A DNA stretch of 64,000 bases from Pseudomonadota bacterium (GTDB lineage: Bacteria; Pseudomonadota; Gammaproteobacteria; Burkholderiales; Rhodocyclaceae). Positions 56,785 through 64,000 of the stretch are shown here, one piece after another; position 1 is the stretch's first letter, and every line of letters starts with the position of its first letter. The notes under the pieces are model-generated. The model ran no database searches, was not told where the DNA came from, and was given only the letters and a program-made list of their open reading frames with translations. The position numbers and the translations under genes were made by a program. The stretch spans positions 186,001 to 250,000 of the forward strand of contig JAFEDJ010000013.1 in the NCBI GenBank assembly GCA_018241685.1, written 5' to 3'.

Positions 56785-58950
56785 TCAGGCCTCCTCCGGC
56801 GGCGGCAGAAGTTGCAGCACTTCCTCGGGAATGAAGAAGGGGCTGCCAAGCATGTCCGCCAGCGCCTCACTACTCATTGGCATTGCAAACAGATAGCCCT
56901 GGATCAGGTGGCACCCCCGACGGCACAGGGCATCCAGCTGGGCTACCGTCTCCACGCCCTCGGCCACCACCTCCAGCCCCAGGCTGTGGGCCAGGCCGAT
57001 CACCGCCTCGACGATCGCCACGCCCTGCCCGTCCTCCAGTTCGCTGACGAAGGAACGGTCGATCTTCAGCGCATCCACCGCCAGCCGGCGCAGATAGGCC
57101 AGCGACGAATAACCGGTGCCGAAGTCGTCCACCGCAACGCGCACGCCCATGTCACGCAACTGGGCGAGAATGGCCGTGGCATGGTCGAGGTCGCGCATCA
57201 GAACGGTCTCGGTCAACTCGAATTCCAGCCGGGACGCCGCCACGCCGGTGATTGCCAGCACCTCCCGCACAGTGGGGATCAGCTGGGTATCCATGAAGTT
57301 AACGCCGGACAGGTTGATGCTGATGCGGAAATCAGGTGCCAGCCGGTGCTCCAGGCGTAGCAGGTCGGCGCATACCTTCTCCAGCACGCTGCGGGTCAGC
57401 GGTACGATCAGCCCGGTTTCTTCAGCCAGGGAGATGAACTCCGGCGGCGGTACCGCCCCCCTGCTGGCGTGGGGCCAGCGCAGCAGTGCCTCGGCCTTGA
57501 CGACCGCGCGCCGCCTGATGTCGACGATCGGCTGGTAACGCATGCGCATCTCGTCCTCGCCGATGGCGCGGCGCAGGTCGGTTTCCAGCGTGAAACGCAG
57601 GAAAGCCGCGACCTTCATGTCTTCGGAGAACAACGCCAGTGGGTCGCCGCGGCTGCGCTTGGCATGGTTGAGCGCCGTCTCGGCCGCCTTCAGCAAGGCG
57701 TCGGCATCCGTTGCATGATCCGGCATCACCGCCATGCCGATGCGCGCCGACAAAGTGATCTCCTGCCCCGGCACGCGGATCGGCGCCCGCACGACCTCCA
57801 GCAGGCGTTCAGCCGTATCGAGCAGATCGGCCGCCGAGCCCACGTCGTTCACCAGCACGCCGAATTCGTCGGCGGCCAGGCGAGCTACCCTGAAACGGGT
57901 CGAATAGCCTCCTCCCGCGGCCTCCGCCGGCTGGCGGTCCCCCATGTCCTCCCGCAGGCGATGGGCGATCAGCTGCAGCACTTGGTCGCCCCGGTCCGGC
58001 CCCAGGCTGTCGTTGATGCGCGCAAAGCGGTCGATATCCACCACCATTACCGCGCAACGGCTGCCGTAGCGCAGACCACGGGCGGTGGCGCCGAGCAGGC
58101 TCTCGCGGAAATACTCCCGGTTGGGCAGGCCGGTGAGGTGATCGAAGTAAGCCAGCTGACGGATGCGCCGCTGGGCATCGACCTGCTCGGTGATGTCCTG
58201 CACGCTACCCTCCATGATCAGCCCCCCGGTGCCGCGCCCATCGCCACGACGCACCGGCTCGACGGTTTCCTGCACCGTGCGTACGCTGCCGTCGGGCCAC
58301 ACGACCCGGTAAGTCAGCTGGTAGCCGATCCCATCCCGGGCGCCGGCCAGGGCGAGTTGCATGGCGGCGCGGTCGGGACCATAAACATGTGCAAGGATCG
58401 CCTCCATGTCATCGCCGAAGTCGCCCCTTTCGCAGCCAAACAGCCGGTAGAACTGAGCCGAACGCCGGACCCGCCCGCTTCTCACCACCCACTCCCAGCT
58501 GCCCAGGCGGGCGATGCGCTGGGCATTCGACAGGCTCTCCTGGCTGAGGCTCAATTCCTGCGTCACTTCGGCAGAGCGGAGCACGTAGCGGATGCGGAAA
58601 CGCAACAGGGTCCAGTTGATCGGCTTGGAGATGAAATCGGTCGCACCGGCATCGAAGGCCCGCTCGATCGATTCGCTGTCGTCCAGGCCTGTCAGCATGA
58701 TCACCGGCACCAAGCGCCCCGCCGGCAACTGGCGCAGACGCCGGCACACGTCGAAACCGCTCAGGCCCGGCATCATCACGTCGAGCAGTACCAGATCGGG
58801 CTGGACCTCATCGAAGAGGGCCAGCGCCTGCGCCCCATCCTCGGCCTCCGACACCGTAAAGCCCCCTTCCCGCAGGGCTTCCGTTGCCATCATGCGGGTC
58901 AGCGGATCGTCATCCACCACAAAGATGCGCGCGCGTTCGCTTTCAGTCAT
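56785..58950 (-). CDS. Receiver-PAS-GGDEF-EAL protein, GGDEF degenerate
   Basis: 721-aa protein. Receiver ~8-125 (phospho-Asp in [14 protein letters not shown]), PAS ~145-265, GGDEF ~275-445 with the signature altered to LAADEFGVLV, EAL ~455-705 with EALLRW, DDFGTGYSSL, KIDRSFV and VAEGVE intact. Likely a phosphodiesterase whose GGDEF is a regulatory domain. It faces the HD-GYP operon and follows an Hpt-domain gene by 30 bp on its own strand. Confidence 0.92.
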   Translation of the reverse strand: MTESERARIFVVDDDPLTRMMATEALREGGFTVSEAEDGAQALALFDEVQPDLVLLDVMMPGLSGFDVCRRLRQLPAGRLVPVIMLTGLDDSESIERAFDAGATDFISKPINWTLLRFRIRYVLRSAEVTQELSLSQESLSNAQRIARLGSWEWVVRSGRVRRSAQFYRLFGCERGDFGDDMEAILAHVYGPDRAAMQLALAGARDGIGYQLTYRVVWPDGSVRTVQETVEPVRRGDGRGTGGLIMEGSVQDITEQVDAQRRIRQLAYFDHLTGLPNREYFRESLLGATARGLRYGSRCAVMVVDIDRFARINDSLGPDRGDQVLQLIAHRLREDMGDRQPAEAAGGGYSTRFRVARLAADEFGVLVNDVGSAADLLDTAERLLEVVRAPIRVPGQEITLSARIGMAVMPDHATDADALLKAAETALNHAKRSRGDPLALFSEDMKVAAFLRFTLETDLRRAIGEDEMRMRYQPIVDIRRRAVVKAEALLRWPHASRGAVPPPEFISLAEETGLIVPLTRSVLEKVCADLLRLEHRLAPDFRISINLSGVNFMDTQLIPTVREVLAITGVAASRLEFELTETVLMRDLDHATAILAQLRDMGVRVAVDDFGTGYSSLAYLRRLAVDALKIDRSFVSELEDGQGVAIVEAVIGLAHSLGLEVVAEGVETVAQLDALCRRGCHLIQGYLFAMPMSSEALADMLGSPFFIPEEVLQLLPPPEEA

Positions 58951-58980
58951 CGTCCCTACCGGCCCTCTTCCGGATCATGT

Positions 58981-59448
58981 TCATCGGGGTGCATCCTCGT
59001 CGACCAACCCCTCGTTGCGCAGCGCTAACCAGCAGGCCTCCCAAGCTTCGGCAATACTTTCCACATCCTCCGGCCGCGGCACTTGCCCAGCCTTGATACG
59101 TTCGTCCAGACGCCGGGCGCAGGCCGCCAGACGCAAGGCGCCCATCGCATGGCAACCGGACTTCATCTTGTGCACCAGCGCACGCACGGCCTCCGCATCG
59201 CCGGCAGCCAGGCTCGCCCACAGGCCCTGCACATGACGCTCGGTCTCGCCGACGAACAGCGGCAGCAGACGCTTCAACATCGGCGCAGACCGATTGCCGT
59301 TCACCCCAGGTAGCGCCATCAGCATAGCGAGGTCCAACGCCGGCTCGCCGCGCGTCAGTGCCTTCGACCTGCGGCCTGCGACCGGACGCCACAGGAAGCA
59401 ACTCCGGACGACGGGCCGGAAGAAGGATTTGGCGGGGATTCGATGCAT
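58981..59448 (-). CDS. Hpt-domain phosphotransfer protein (start uncertain)
   Basis: 155 residues if the ATG at 59448 is used. The C-terminal part is an Hpt domain: LLPLFVGETERHVQGLWASL then the histidine segment ALVHKMKSGCHAMGALRLA, with His present. The first ~45 residues are poorly conserved. Longer frames reach 59682 but would run into the glnS leader. It is 30 bp upstream of the receiver-GGDEF-EAL gene, so it may pass phosphate to that receiver. Confidence 0.7.
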   Translation of the reverse strand: MHRIPAKSFFRPVVRSCFLWRPVAGRRSKALTRGEPALDLAMLMALPGVNGNRSAPMLKRLLPLFVGETERHVQGLWASLAAGDAEAVRALVHKMKSGCHAMGALRLAACARRLDERIKAGQVPRPEDVESIAEAWEACWLALRNEGLVDEDAPR

Positions 59449-59643
59449 CGAGGTGCTCACCGGTGACAAGGTCTGCGACAGCTGCGGGGCCCAACGCCCC
59501 GCCAACGGCCACCGTTTTACCCAAACATCGTCCCGCCTGATGCCTAACAATACGCACCCGACAGCCAACTCCCGGCGCTTCGGCAGCGGCCCGTGCCAAA
59601 ATTCACAAACGGGCAGCCTGTCCGCCGCCCGGCGCCCATCGGC

Positions 59644-59649
59644 TACAAT
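59644..59649 (+). promoter_or_regulatory. Candidate -10 box of glnS
   Basis: TACAAT in the context CGGCTACAATTGC, about 60 bp before the glnS start codon. It has five of six consensus bases. No good -35 is visible at 16-18 bp. Confidence 0.45.
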
Positions 59650-59709
59650 TGCAACATTTTTCTCCCGGCATTCCGGCGGCACACAGCCCGCCCGTCAAGG
59701 TAAGACCAG

Positions 59710-61434
59710 ATGACTGCACCCACTTCTCCGGCCGACGAAGCCGCCACACCCAGCAATTTCATCCGCAGCCTCATCGACGAGGACCGCCGCCTCGGCAAAT
59801 GGGACGGACGGGTCGAGACCCGCTTCCCGCCGGAGCCCAACGGCTACCTGCACTATGGCCACGCCAAGAGCATCTGCCTGAACTTCGGCATCGCCGAAGC
59901 CTACGGCGGCGCCTGTCACATGCGCTTCGACGACACCAACCCGACCAAGGAAGAACAGGAATACGTCGACGCGATCATCGAGGCCGTGCAGTGGCTGGGC
60001 TTCAGCTGGGGCGAGCACCTGTATTTCGCGTCGGACTACTTCGACAAGATGTACGCGATGGCCGAGCACCTGATCACCGTCGGCAAGGCCTACGTGGACT
60101 CTCTGTCCGCGGAGGAAATGCGCGCCTATCGCGGCACGCTGTCTGCGCCCGGCAAGGACAGCCCCTACCGCAACCGCAGCGTCACCGAGAACCTTGAGCT
60201 GTTCCAGCGCATGAAGGCCGGCGAGTTCCCCGACGGCACGCATATCCTGCGCGCCAAGATCGACATGGCCTCGCCCAACATCAACCTGCGCGACCCGGCC
60301 ATCTACCGCATCCGCCATGCTACGCACCACCGCACCGGCGACCGCTGGTGCGTCTATCCGATGTACACCTTCGCCCATCCGATCGAGGATGCGCTTGAGG
60401 ACGTGACCCACTCCATCTGCACCCTCGAGTTCGAGGACCAGCGCCCGTTCTACGACTGGCTGCTGGACAACCTCGCCGAAGGTGGCTTCTTCCCGCGCCC
60501 GGTGCCGCGCCAGATTGAGTTCGCGCGCCTCAACCTGACCTACGTGGTGCTCTCCAAGCGCAAGCTGATCCAGCTGGTTGACGAGAAGCACGTCGCCGGC
60601 TGGGACGACCCGCGCCTGCCGACCCTCGTCGGCGCACGCCGCCGCGGCTTCACGCCAGAGGGTTTCCGCATGTTCGCCGAGCGCATCGGCGTCTCCAAGT
60701 CCGACTCGTGGATCGACATGAGCGTGCTCGAAGACTGCATGCGCGAGCACCTCAACGAAGCCGCCGAACGCCGCGTCGCAGTGCTCGACCCGCTCAAGCT
60801 GATCATCACCAACTATCCGGAAGGGCAGACCGAGCGCTGCCACGCACCAAACCACCCGCTGCACCCGGAGCTCGGCAAGCGTGAAATGCCGTTTAGCCGC
60901 GAGCTGTGGATCGAGCGCGAAGACTTCATGGAAACCCCGATCAAGGGCTACCACCGCCTCTACCCGGGCAACATGGCACGCCTGCGCTACGGCTTCGTGG
61001 TGAAATGCACCGGTTGCGAGAAGGATGCGGACGGCAACGTGATCGCAGTGCTGTGCGAATACATGCCCGACTCCAAGTCCGGCACGCCGGGCGCCGACAA
61101 CTATAAGGTGAAGGGCAATCTGCACTGGGTGTCGGTGGCCCATGCCTATACGGCTGAAGTGCGCCTCTACGACCGCCTGTTCGCCCATGCCTATCCAGGC
61201 GCCCGTCGGGAAGGCGATGCGGAAGACCTCGAACGCAACTTCCTCGACGACATCAACCCGAGCAGCCTGAAAGTCATCACCGCCCAGCTCGAACCGGCGC
61301 TGCGCGCCGCCAAACCGGAAGCTCGCTTCCAGTTCGAGCGCCACGGCTATTTCGTGGCCGATCGCATGGACTCCCGCGACGGTGCGCCGATCTTCAACCG
61401 CACCGTCACCCTCAGGGATACCTGGAAGAAGTAA
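59710..61434 (+). CDS. glnS: Glutamine--tRNA ligase
   Basis: 574-aa class I synthetase. The HIGH-type motif reads PEPNGYLHYGHAKSICLNFG (Tyr in the second place), the KMSKS-type motif reads VLSKRKLIQLV. The Rossmann core, acceptor-binding domain (GFTPEGFRMFAERIGVSKSD) and two-barrel anticodon domain are complete. The start MTAPTSPADE is followed by the usual SNFIRSLIDEDRRLGKW. It stands alone with its own promoter-like region. Confidence 0.96.
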   Translation: MTAPTSPADEAATPSNFIRSLIDEDRRLGKWDGRVETRFPPEPNGYLHYGHAKSICLNFGIAEAYGGACHMRFDDTNPTKEEQEYVDAIIEAVQWLGFSWGEHLYFASDYFDKMYAMAEHLITVGKAYVDSLSAEEMRAYRGTLSAPGKDSPYRNRSVTENLELFQRMKAGEFPDGTHILRAKIDMASPNINLRDPAIYRIRHATHHRTGDRWCVYPMYTFAHPIEDALEDVTHSICTLEFEDQRPFYDWLLDNLAEGGFFPRPVPRQIEFARLNLTYVVLSKRKLIQLVDEKHVAGWDDPRLPTLVGARRRGFTPEGFRMFAERIGVSKSDSWIDMSVLEDCMREHLNEAAERRVAVLDPLKLIITNYPEGQTERCHAPNHPLHPELGKREMPFSRELWIEREDFMETPIKGYHRLYPGNMARLRYGFVVKCTGCEKDADGNVIAVLCEYMPDSKSGTPGADNYKVKGNLHWVSVAHAYTAEVRLYDRLFAHAYPGARREGDAEDLERNFLDDINPSSLKVITAQLEPALRAAKPEARFQFERHGYFVADRMDSRDGAPIFNRTVTLRDTWKK

Positions 61435-61724
61435 CGGTAATTGCCCGGGTCGGCCGCCCGGCCCTCTCCGGGCACCTTCTTCCCGCGGTGCGGCGCAAGC
61501 CGGCCACGAGGAGAAGGTGCAGGTGCAGCGCTCCCCAAATCAGCCCAGAGCAATGCGTGCGGAATTATCCGCAACGGACATGCAGCCGAGGATGCACTCG
61601 TGTCAAGCAATGGGCACAATAGCCGAGTACAAGTGAATAGCGCTGCAGGTATCCTGAACAAATTCACCGCTGCAGTCGCACCTCAACCGGCAGCGCACAT
61701 CCCAAGCCTCCAAGGCCCGACACG
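61435..61724 (+). other. Intergenic gap between glnS and the last gene
   Basis: 290 bp without a supported gene. An inverted repeat GCACCTTCT / AGAAGGTGC (roughly 61471-61522) spans a G/C-rich loop and may end glnS transcription, though no T run follows. A CACAAT -10-like box lies near 61615. I see no RNA gene. Confidence 0.5.
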
Positions 61725-64000
61725 ATGCTGAGCAAGCTCTCGATCCGCGTCCGTCTGCTGCTGGTCAGTACCGTGGTCCAAGTGGTCATGCTGACCTTGC
61801 TGTTGACCAACAGCGGACGACTGATCAACGAGGCGACAACCGCCAGCCTGAGCACCCTCGTCACCCAGAACGCCGCCATCCTCAATGTGGTCACTGCAGC
61901 CTACGTACCCCAGGGGCGCTACCAGGATCTTCAGGATGCCCTTGGCGAACTGCTCGGCAACAACCACGAAGGCTTGGTCTATGTCCGCATCGTCGATAGC
62001 GCCGGACAACTGCGGGTCCGCGCCGGAATGCCTGAGATGGACGCGCTGCCGCCCCCCAATGAAGACAGCGCCGAGAGCCTCGGCAACTATGTCGGACAGA
62101 CACTGATCCACGTGCACCGCCCGGTGCTGCTGGAGCACAACCAGGTCGGCTTCGTGCAGTTCGGCGTGTCCATTGCTCCGCTGGTGCTGGCCAAGCAGCG
62201 CATCCTCAACCAGGGCATTGCCATCGCCAGTGCCGAGGTGCTACTCACCCTGCTGCTGCTCGGCGCCATCGGCTATCTGCTGACCCGCAACCTGGGGCGT
62301 CTGCTGCGCGGCAGCCAGGCCATCGCAGCCGGACGCCTGTCCCACCGCCTGCCAGAGCAGGGCAACGACGAACTGGCGCAACTATGTCGTCACTTCAACC
62401 GCATGGCCGCCGCACTGCAGTCGCGCATCCAGGAACTGGAGAGCACCGCCCGCCAACTGGCCCTCAGCGAGGAACGCTACGCGCTGGCCACGCGGGCCGC
62501 CAATGACGGCCTGTGGGACTGGGACATCGCCAACGATCAGACTTACTTTGCCCCGCGCTTCGCCGAGATCCTCGGTCTGTCGTTCAACGCCTTCACCGAG
62601 GAAAAGCGCTCGATCATCGATTACCTCCATCCGGACGACCGGGAGCCCTTTCGTCTGCGCGTGATCGCCCACCTGAAGCGGGAGTCCGCTCAGCTGATGG
62701 CCGAGCACCGCATCCGCCATGCAGATGGCGACTACCGCTGGATCCTCATCTGCGGCATGGCGGTCTACGACCCAACCAGCGGACGGGCGATCCGCATGGC
62801 GGGTTCGATCAGCGACATCAATCTACGCAAGCGGGCCGAAGACCAACTCATCCACGACGCCCTGCATGATGGACTCACGGGGCTCGCCAACCGGGCGCTC
62901 TTCGTCGAGCACCTGCAGAACACCCTTCTCCACGCGGACCGGGCCACCGGCAACCTGTTCGCAGTCCTGCACATCAACATCGAGCGCTTCCACGTGGTCA
63001 ATGACAGTCTGGGGTATTCGGCCGGCGACGACCTGCTGCGCCTCGTTGCATCCCGGATCTGCACACTGGCCCGTCCCGGCGACGTGGTCGGGCGGGTGGC
63101 CGGCGATCAGTTCGCAGTGCTGCTCAACGACATCCCGGACGCCGGCGAGGCGATCCGCTTCTCGGAAAACCTGCAGACCCAACTGGCCGAGAGCGCCGAA
63201 CTCAACGGCCATCAGCTCTACCCCAAGACACGCATCGGCGTTGTACTCGGCAGCGGCGGCTTCCACAGCGCGGAAGACCTGATGCGCGATGCCGACAATG
63301 CGATGCACCGCTCCCGCAGTAGCGCGGAAGCCTCCATCACGGTTTTCCAGTCGGCCATGCATCAACAGGTCCTCCGCGACCTGCAGATCGAGTCCCAACT
63401 ACGGGCAGCCCTGAGCAATCACCAACTGGTCGCTCACTTCCAGCCCATCGTCGATCTGCGCGACGGCCGCACGACAGGCTTTGAAGCCCTCGTCCGCTGG
63501 CCTCAGGCCAGCGCCAGGCGCATTGGCCCGGACGTCTTCATCCCCGTCGCCGAATCCCTCGGCCTGGTCCACGAACTCGGCATGCAGATGCTCGACCAGA
63601 GCTGCATCTGCCTGAAGGCCTGGCGCGAGCAGGGGCTGGCCGACGAGAAGCTGTCGATCAGTGTCAACCTCTCGGCCCGTCAGCTCAGCCAGGCTGACCT
63701 GGCCGACCAGATCGTCGCATGCATCGAGGGCCACGGCCTGCCGCCGGCCGCCCTCAAGCTGGAGATCACCGAGGGCACCCTGGTCACGCGCAAGGAACTG
63801 GCCATGCACCAACTCGGCAAGTTGCGGGCCAAGGGCCTGCGCATCCTCATCGACGACTTTGGCACCGGCTATTCTTCCCTGAGCTATCTTCATTCGATTC
63901 CCTGCGACACGATCAAGCTGGACGGCTCCTTCGTCCGCGAAATCGAGACCATTCCCCGCCTGCGCACCATCGTCGAGGGCAGCATCCGCCTGGCCCACGA
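61725..64000 (+). CDS. Membrane HAMP-PAS-GGDEF-EAL protein, 3' end outside window
   Basis: At least 758 residues. Membrane segment at ~8-28, a periplasmic sensor to ~160, second membrane segment (~165-190), HAMP (LTRNLGRLLRGSQAIAAGRL), PAS (~245-365), GGDEF (~375-535) and EAL from ~555 to the window end. The GGDEF signature is altered to RVAGDQFAVLL. The EAL part shows FEALVRW and DDFGTGYSSLSYL, so phosphodiesterase activity is plausible. The start MLSKLSIRVR is the first ATG with a good membrane helix. Confidence 0.9.
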   Translation, partial: MLSKLSIRVRLLLVSTVVQVVMLTLLLTNSGRLINEATTASLSTLVTQNAAILNVVTAAYVPQGRYQDLQDALGELLGNNHEGLVYVRIVDSAGQLRVRAGMPEMDALPPPNEDSAESLGNYVGQTLIHVHRPVLLEHNQVGFVQFGVSIAPLVLAKQRILNQGIAIASAEVLLTLLLLGAIGYLLTRNLGRLLRGSQAIAAGRLSHRLPEQGNDELAQLCRHFNRMAAALQSRIQELESTARQLALSEERYALATRAANDGLWDWDIANDQTYFAPRFAEILGLSFNAFTEEKRSIIDYLHPDDREPFRLRVIAHLKRESAQLMAEHRIRHADGDYRWILICGMAVYDPTSGRAIRMAGSISDINLRKRAEDQLIHDALHDGLTGLANRALFVEHLQNTLLHADRATGNLFAVLHINIERFHVVNDSLGYSAGDDLLRLVASRICTLARPGDVVGRVAGDQFAVLLNDIPDAGEAIRFSENLQTQLAESAELNGHQLYPKTRIGVVLGSGGFHSAEDLMRDADNAMHRSRSSAEASITVFQSAMHQQVLRDLQIESQLRAALSNHQLVAHFQPIVDLRDGRTTGFEALVRWPQASARRIGPDVFIPVAESLGLVHELGMQMLDQSCICLKAWREQGLADEKLSISVNLSARQLSQADLADQIVACIEGHGLPPAALKLEITEGTLVTRKELAMHQLGKLRAKGLRILIDDFGTGYSSLSYLHSIPCDTIKLDGSFVREIETIPRLRTIVEGSIRLAH

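Noticed and set aside
59708..59960. Altered HIGH motif in GlnRS (HYGH) as a sign of a defective enzyme
   Set aside because: The second residue of this motif varies naturally in GlnRS; both histidines and the rest of the active site are intact.

Overview
The window is about 64 kb of high-GC DNA from a bacterial chromosome, densely packed with genes on both strands. Protein families and gene order (gspD-to-N operon, nadE next to a P-II gene, RsmB-like methyltransferase, MnmC, malonyl-CoA decarboxylase, many c-di-GMP proteins) fit a Betaproteobacterium, most likely Rhodocyclales (Azospira/Zoogloea/Dechloromonas-like). This placement is inferred from general resemblance, not from a search. I see no rRNA, tRNA, CRISPR array or complete insertion sequence.

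Layout. 1-9.1 kb: a type II secretion operon (end of gspD, then gspE, F, G, H, I, J, K, L, M, N), nearly all translationally coupled. 9.1-18.6 kb: housekeeping genes (transaldolase, DUF192 protein, RluE-type pseudouridine synthase, fatty-acid desaturase, MscS channel, phospholipase-D-like nuclease, RsmB-like rRNA methyltransferase, DUF3108 protein, PurN, DedA). 18.65-21.16 kb: a clearly less GC-rich island with a decayed family 2 glycosyltransferase and an intact GT-C membrane glycosyltransferase. 21.2-35.7 kb: a J-domain-like protein, PepN, MnmC, a glycine-zipper protein, GltX, a P-II protein, NadE, a FemAB-like acyltransferase, malonyl-CoA decarboxylase and an MFS transporter. 35.7-41.2 kb: a giant hybrid histidine kinase overlapping an HD-GYP response regulator. 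41.4-50.4 kb: SulP transporter, EF-G-like GTPase, CnoX-type thioredoxin-TPR protein and HrpA helicase. 50.4-50.8 kb: a broken fluoride channel gene (fluC/crcB). 50.9-59.5 kb: a dense second-messenger block. 59.7 kb to the end: GlnRS and the start of another GGDEF-EAL protein.

The most notable part is 50.95-56.77 kb: five tightly coupled genes (degenerate EAL-REC-PAS; a 104-residue module; HDOD protein; PAS histidine kinase; REC-HD-GYP). It faces a convergent REC-PAS-GGDEF-EAL gene preceded by an Hpt gene. The 104-residue protein resembles the C-terminal module of the HD-GYP regulator in the same operon, and the two receiver domains look like close paralogues. This suggests a phosphorelay that controls c-di-GMP breakdown, with a catalytically dead EAL protein and a free-standing module as regulatory parts. 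The composition is read from the sequence; the wiring is inference.

Smaller signals are an 8-bp hairpin covering the Shine-Dalgarno sequence of the glycine-zipper gene, a possible leaderless start for nadE, and a REP-like double palindrome between the DUF3108 gene and the rRNA methyltransferase gene.
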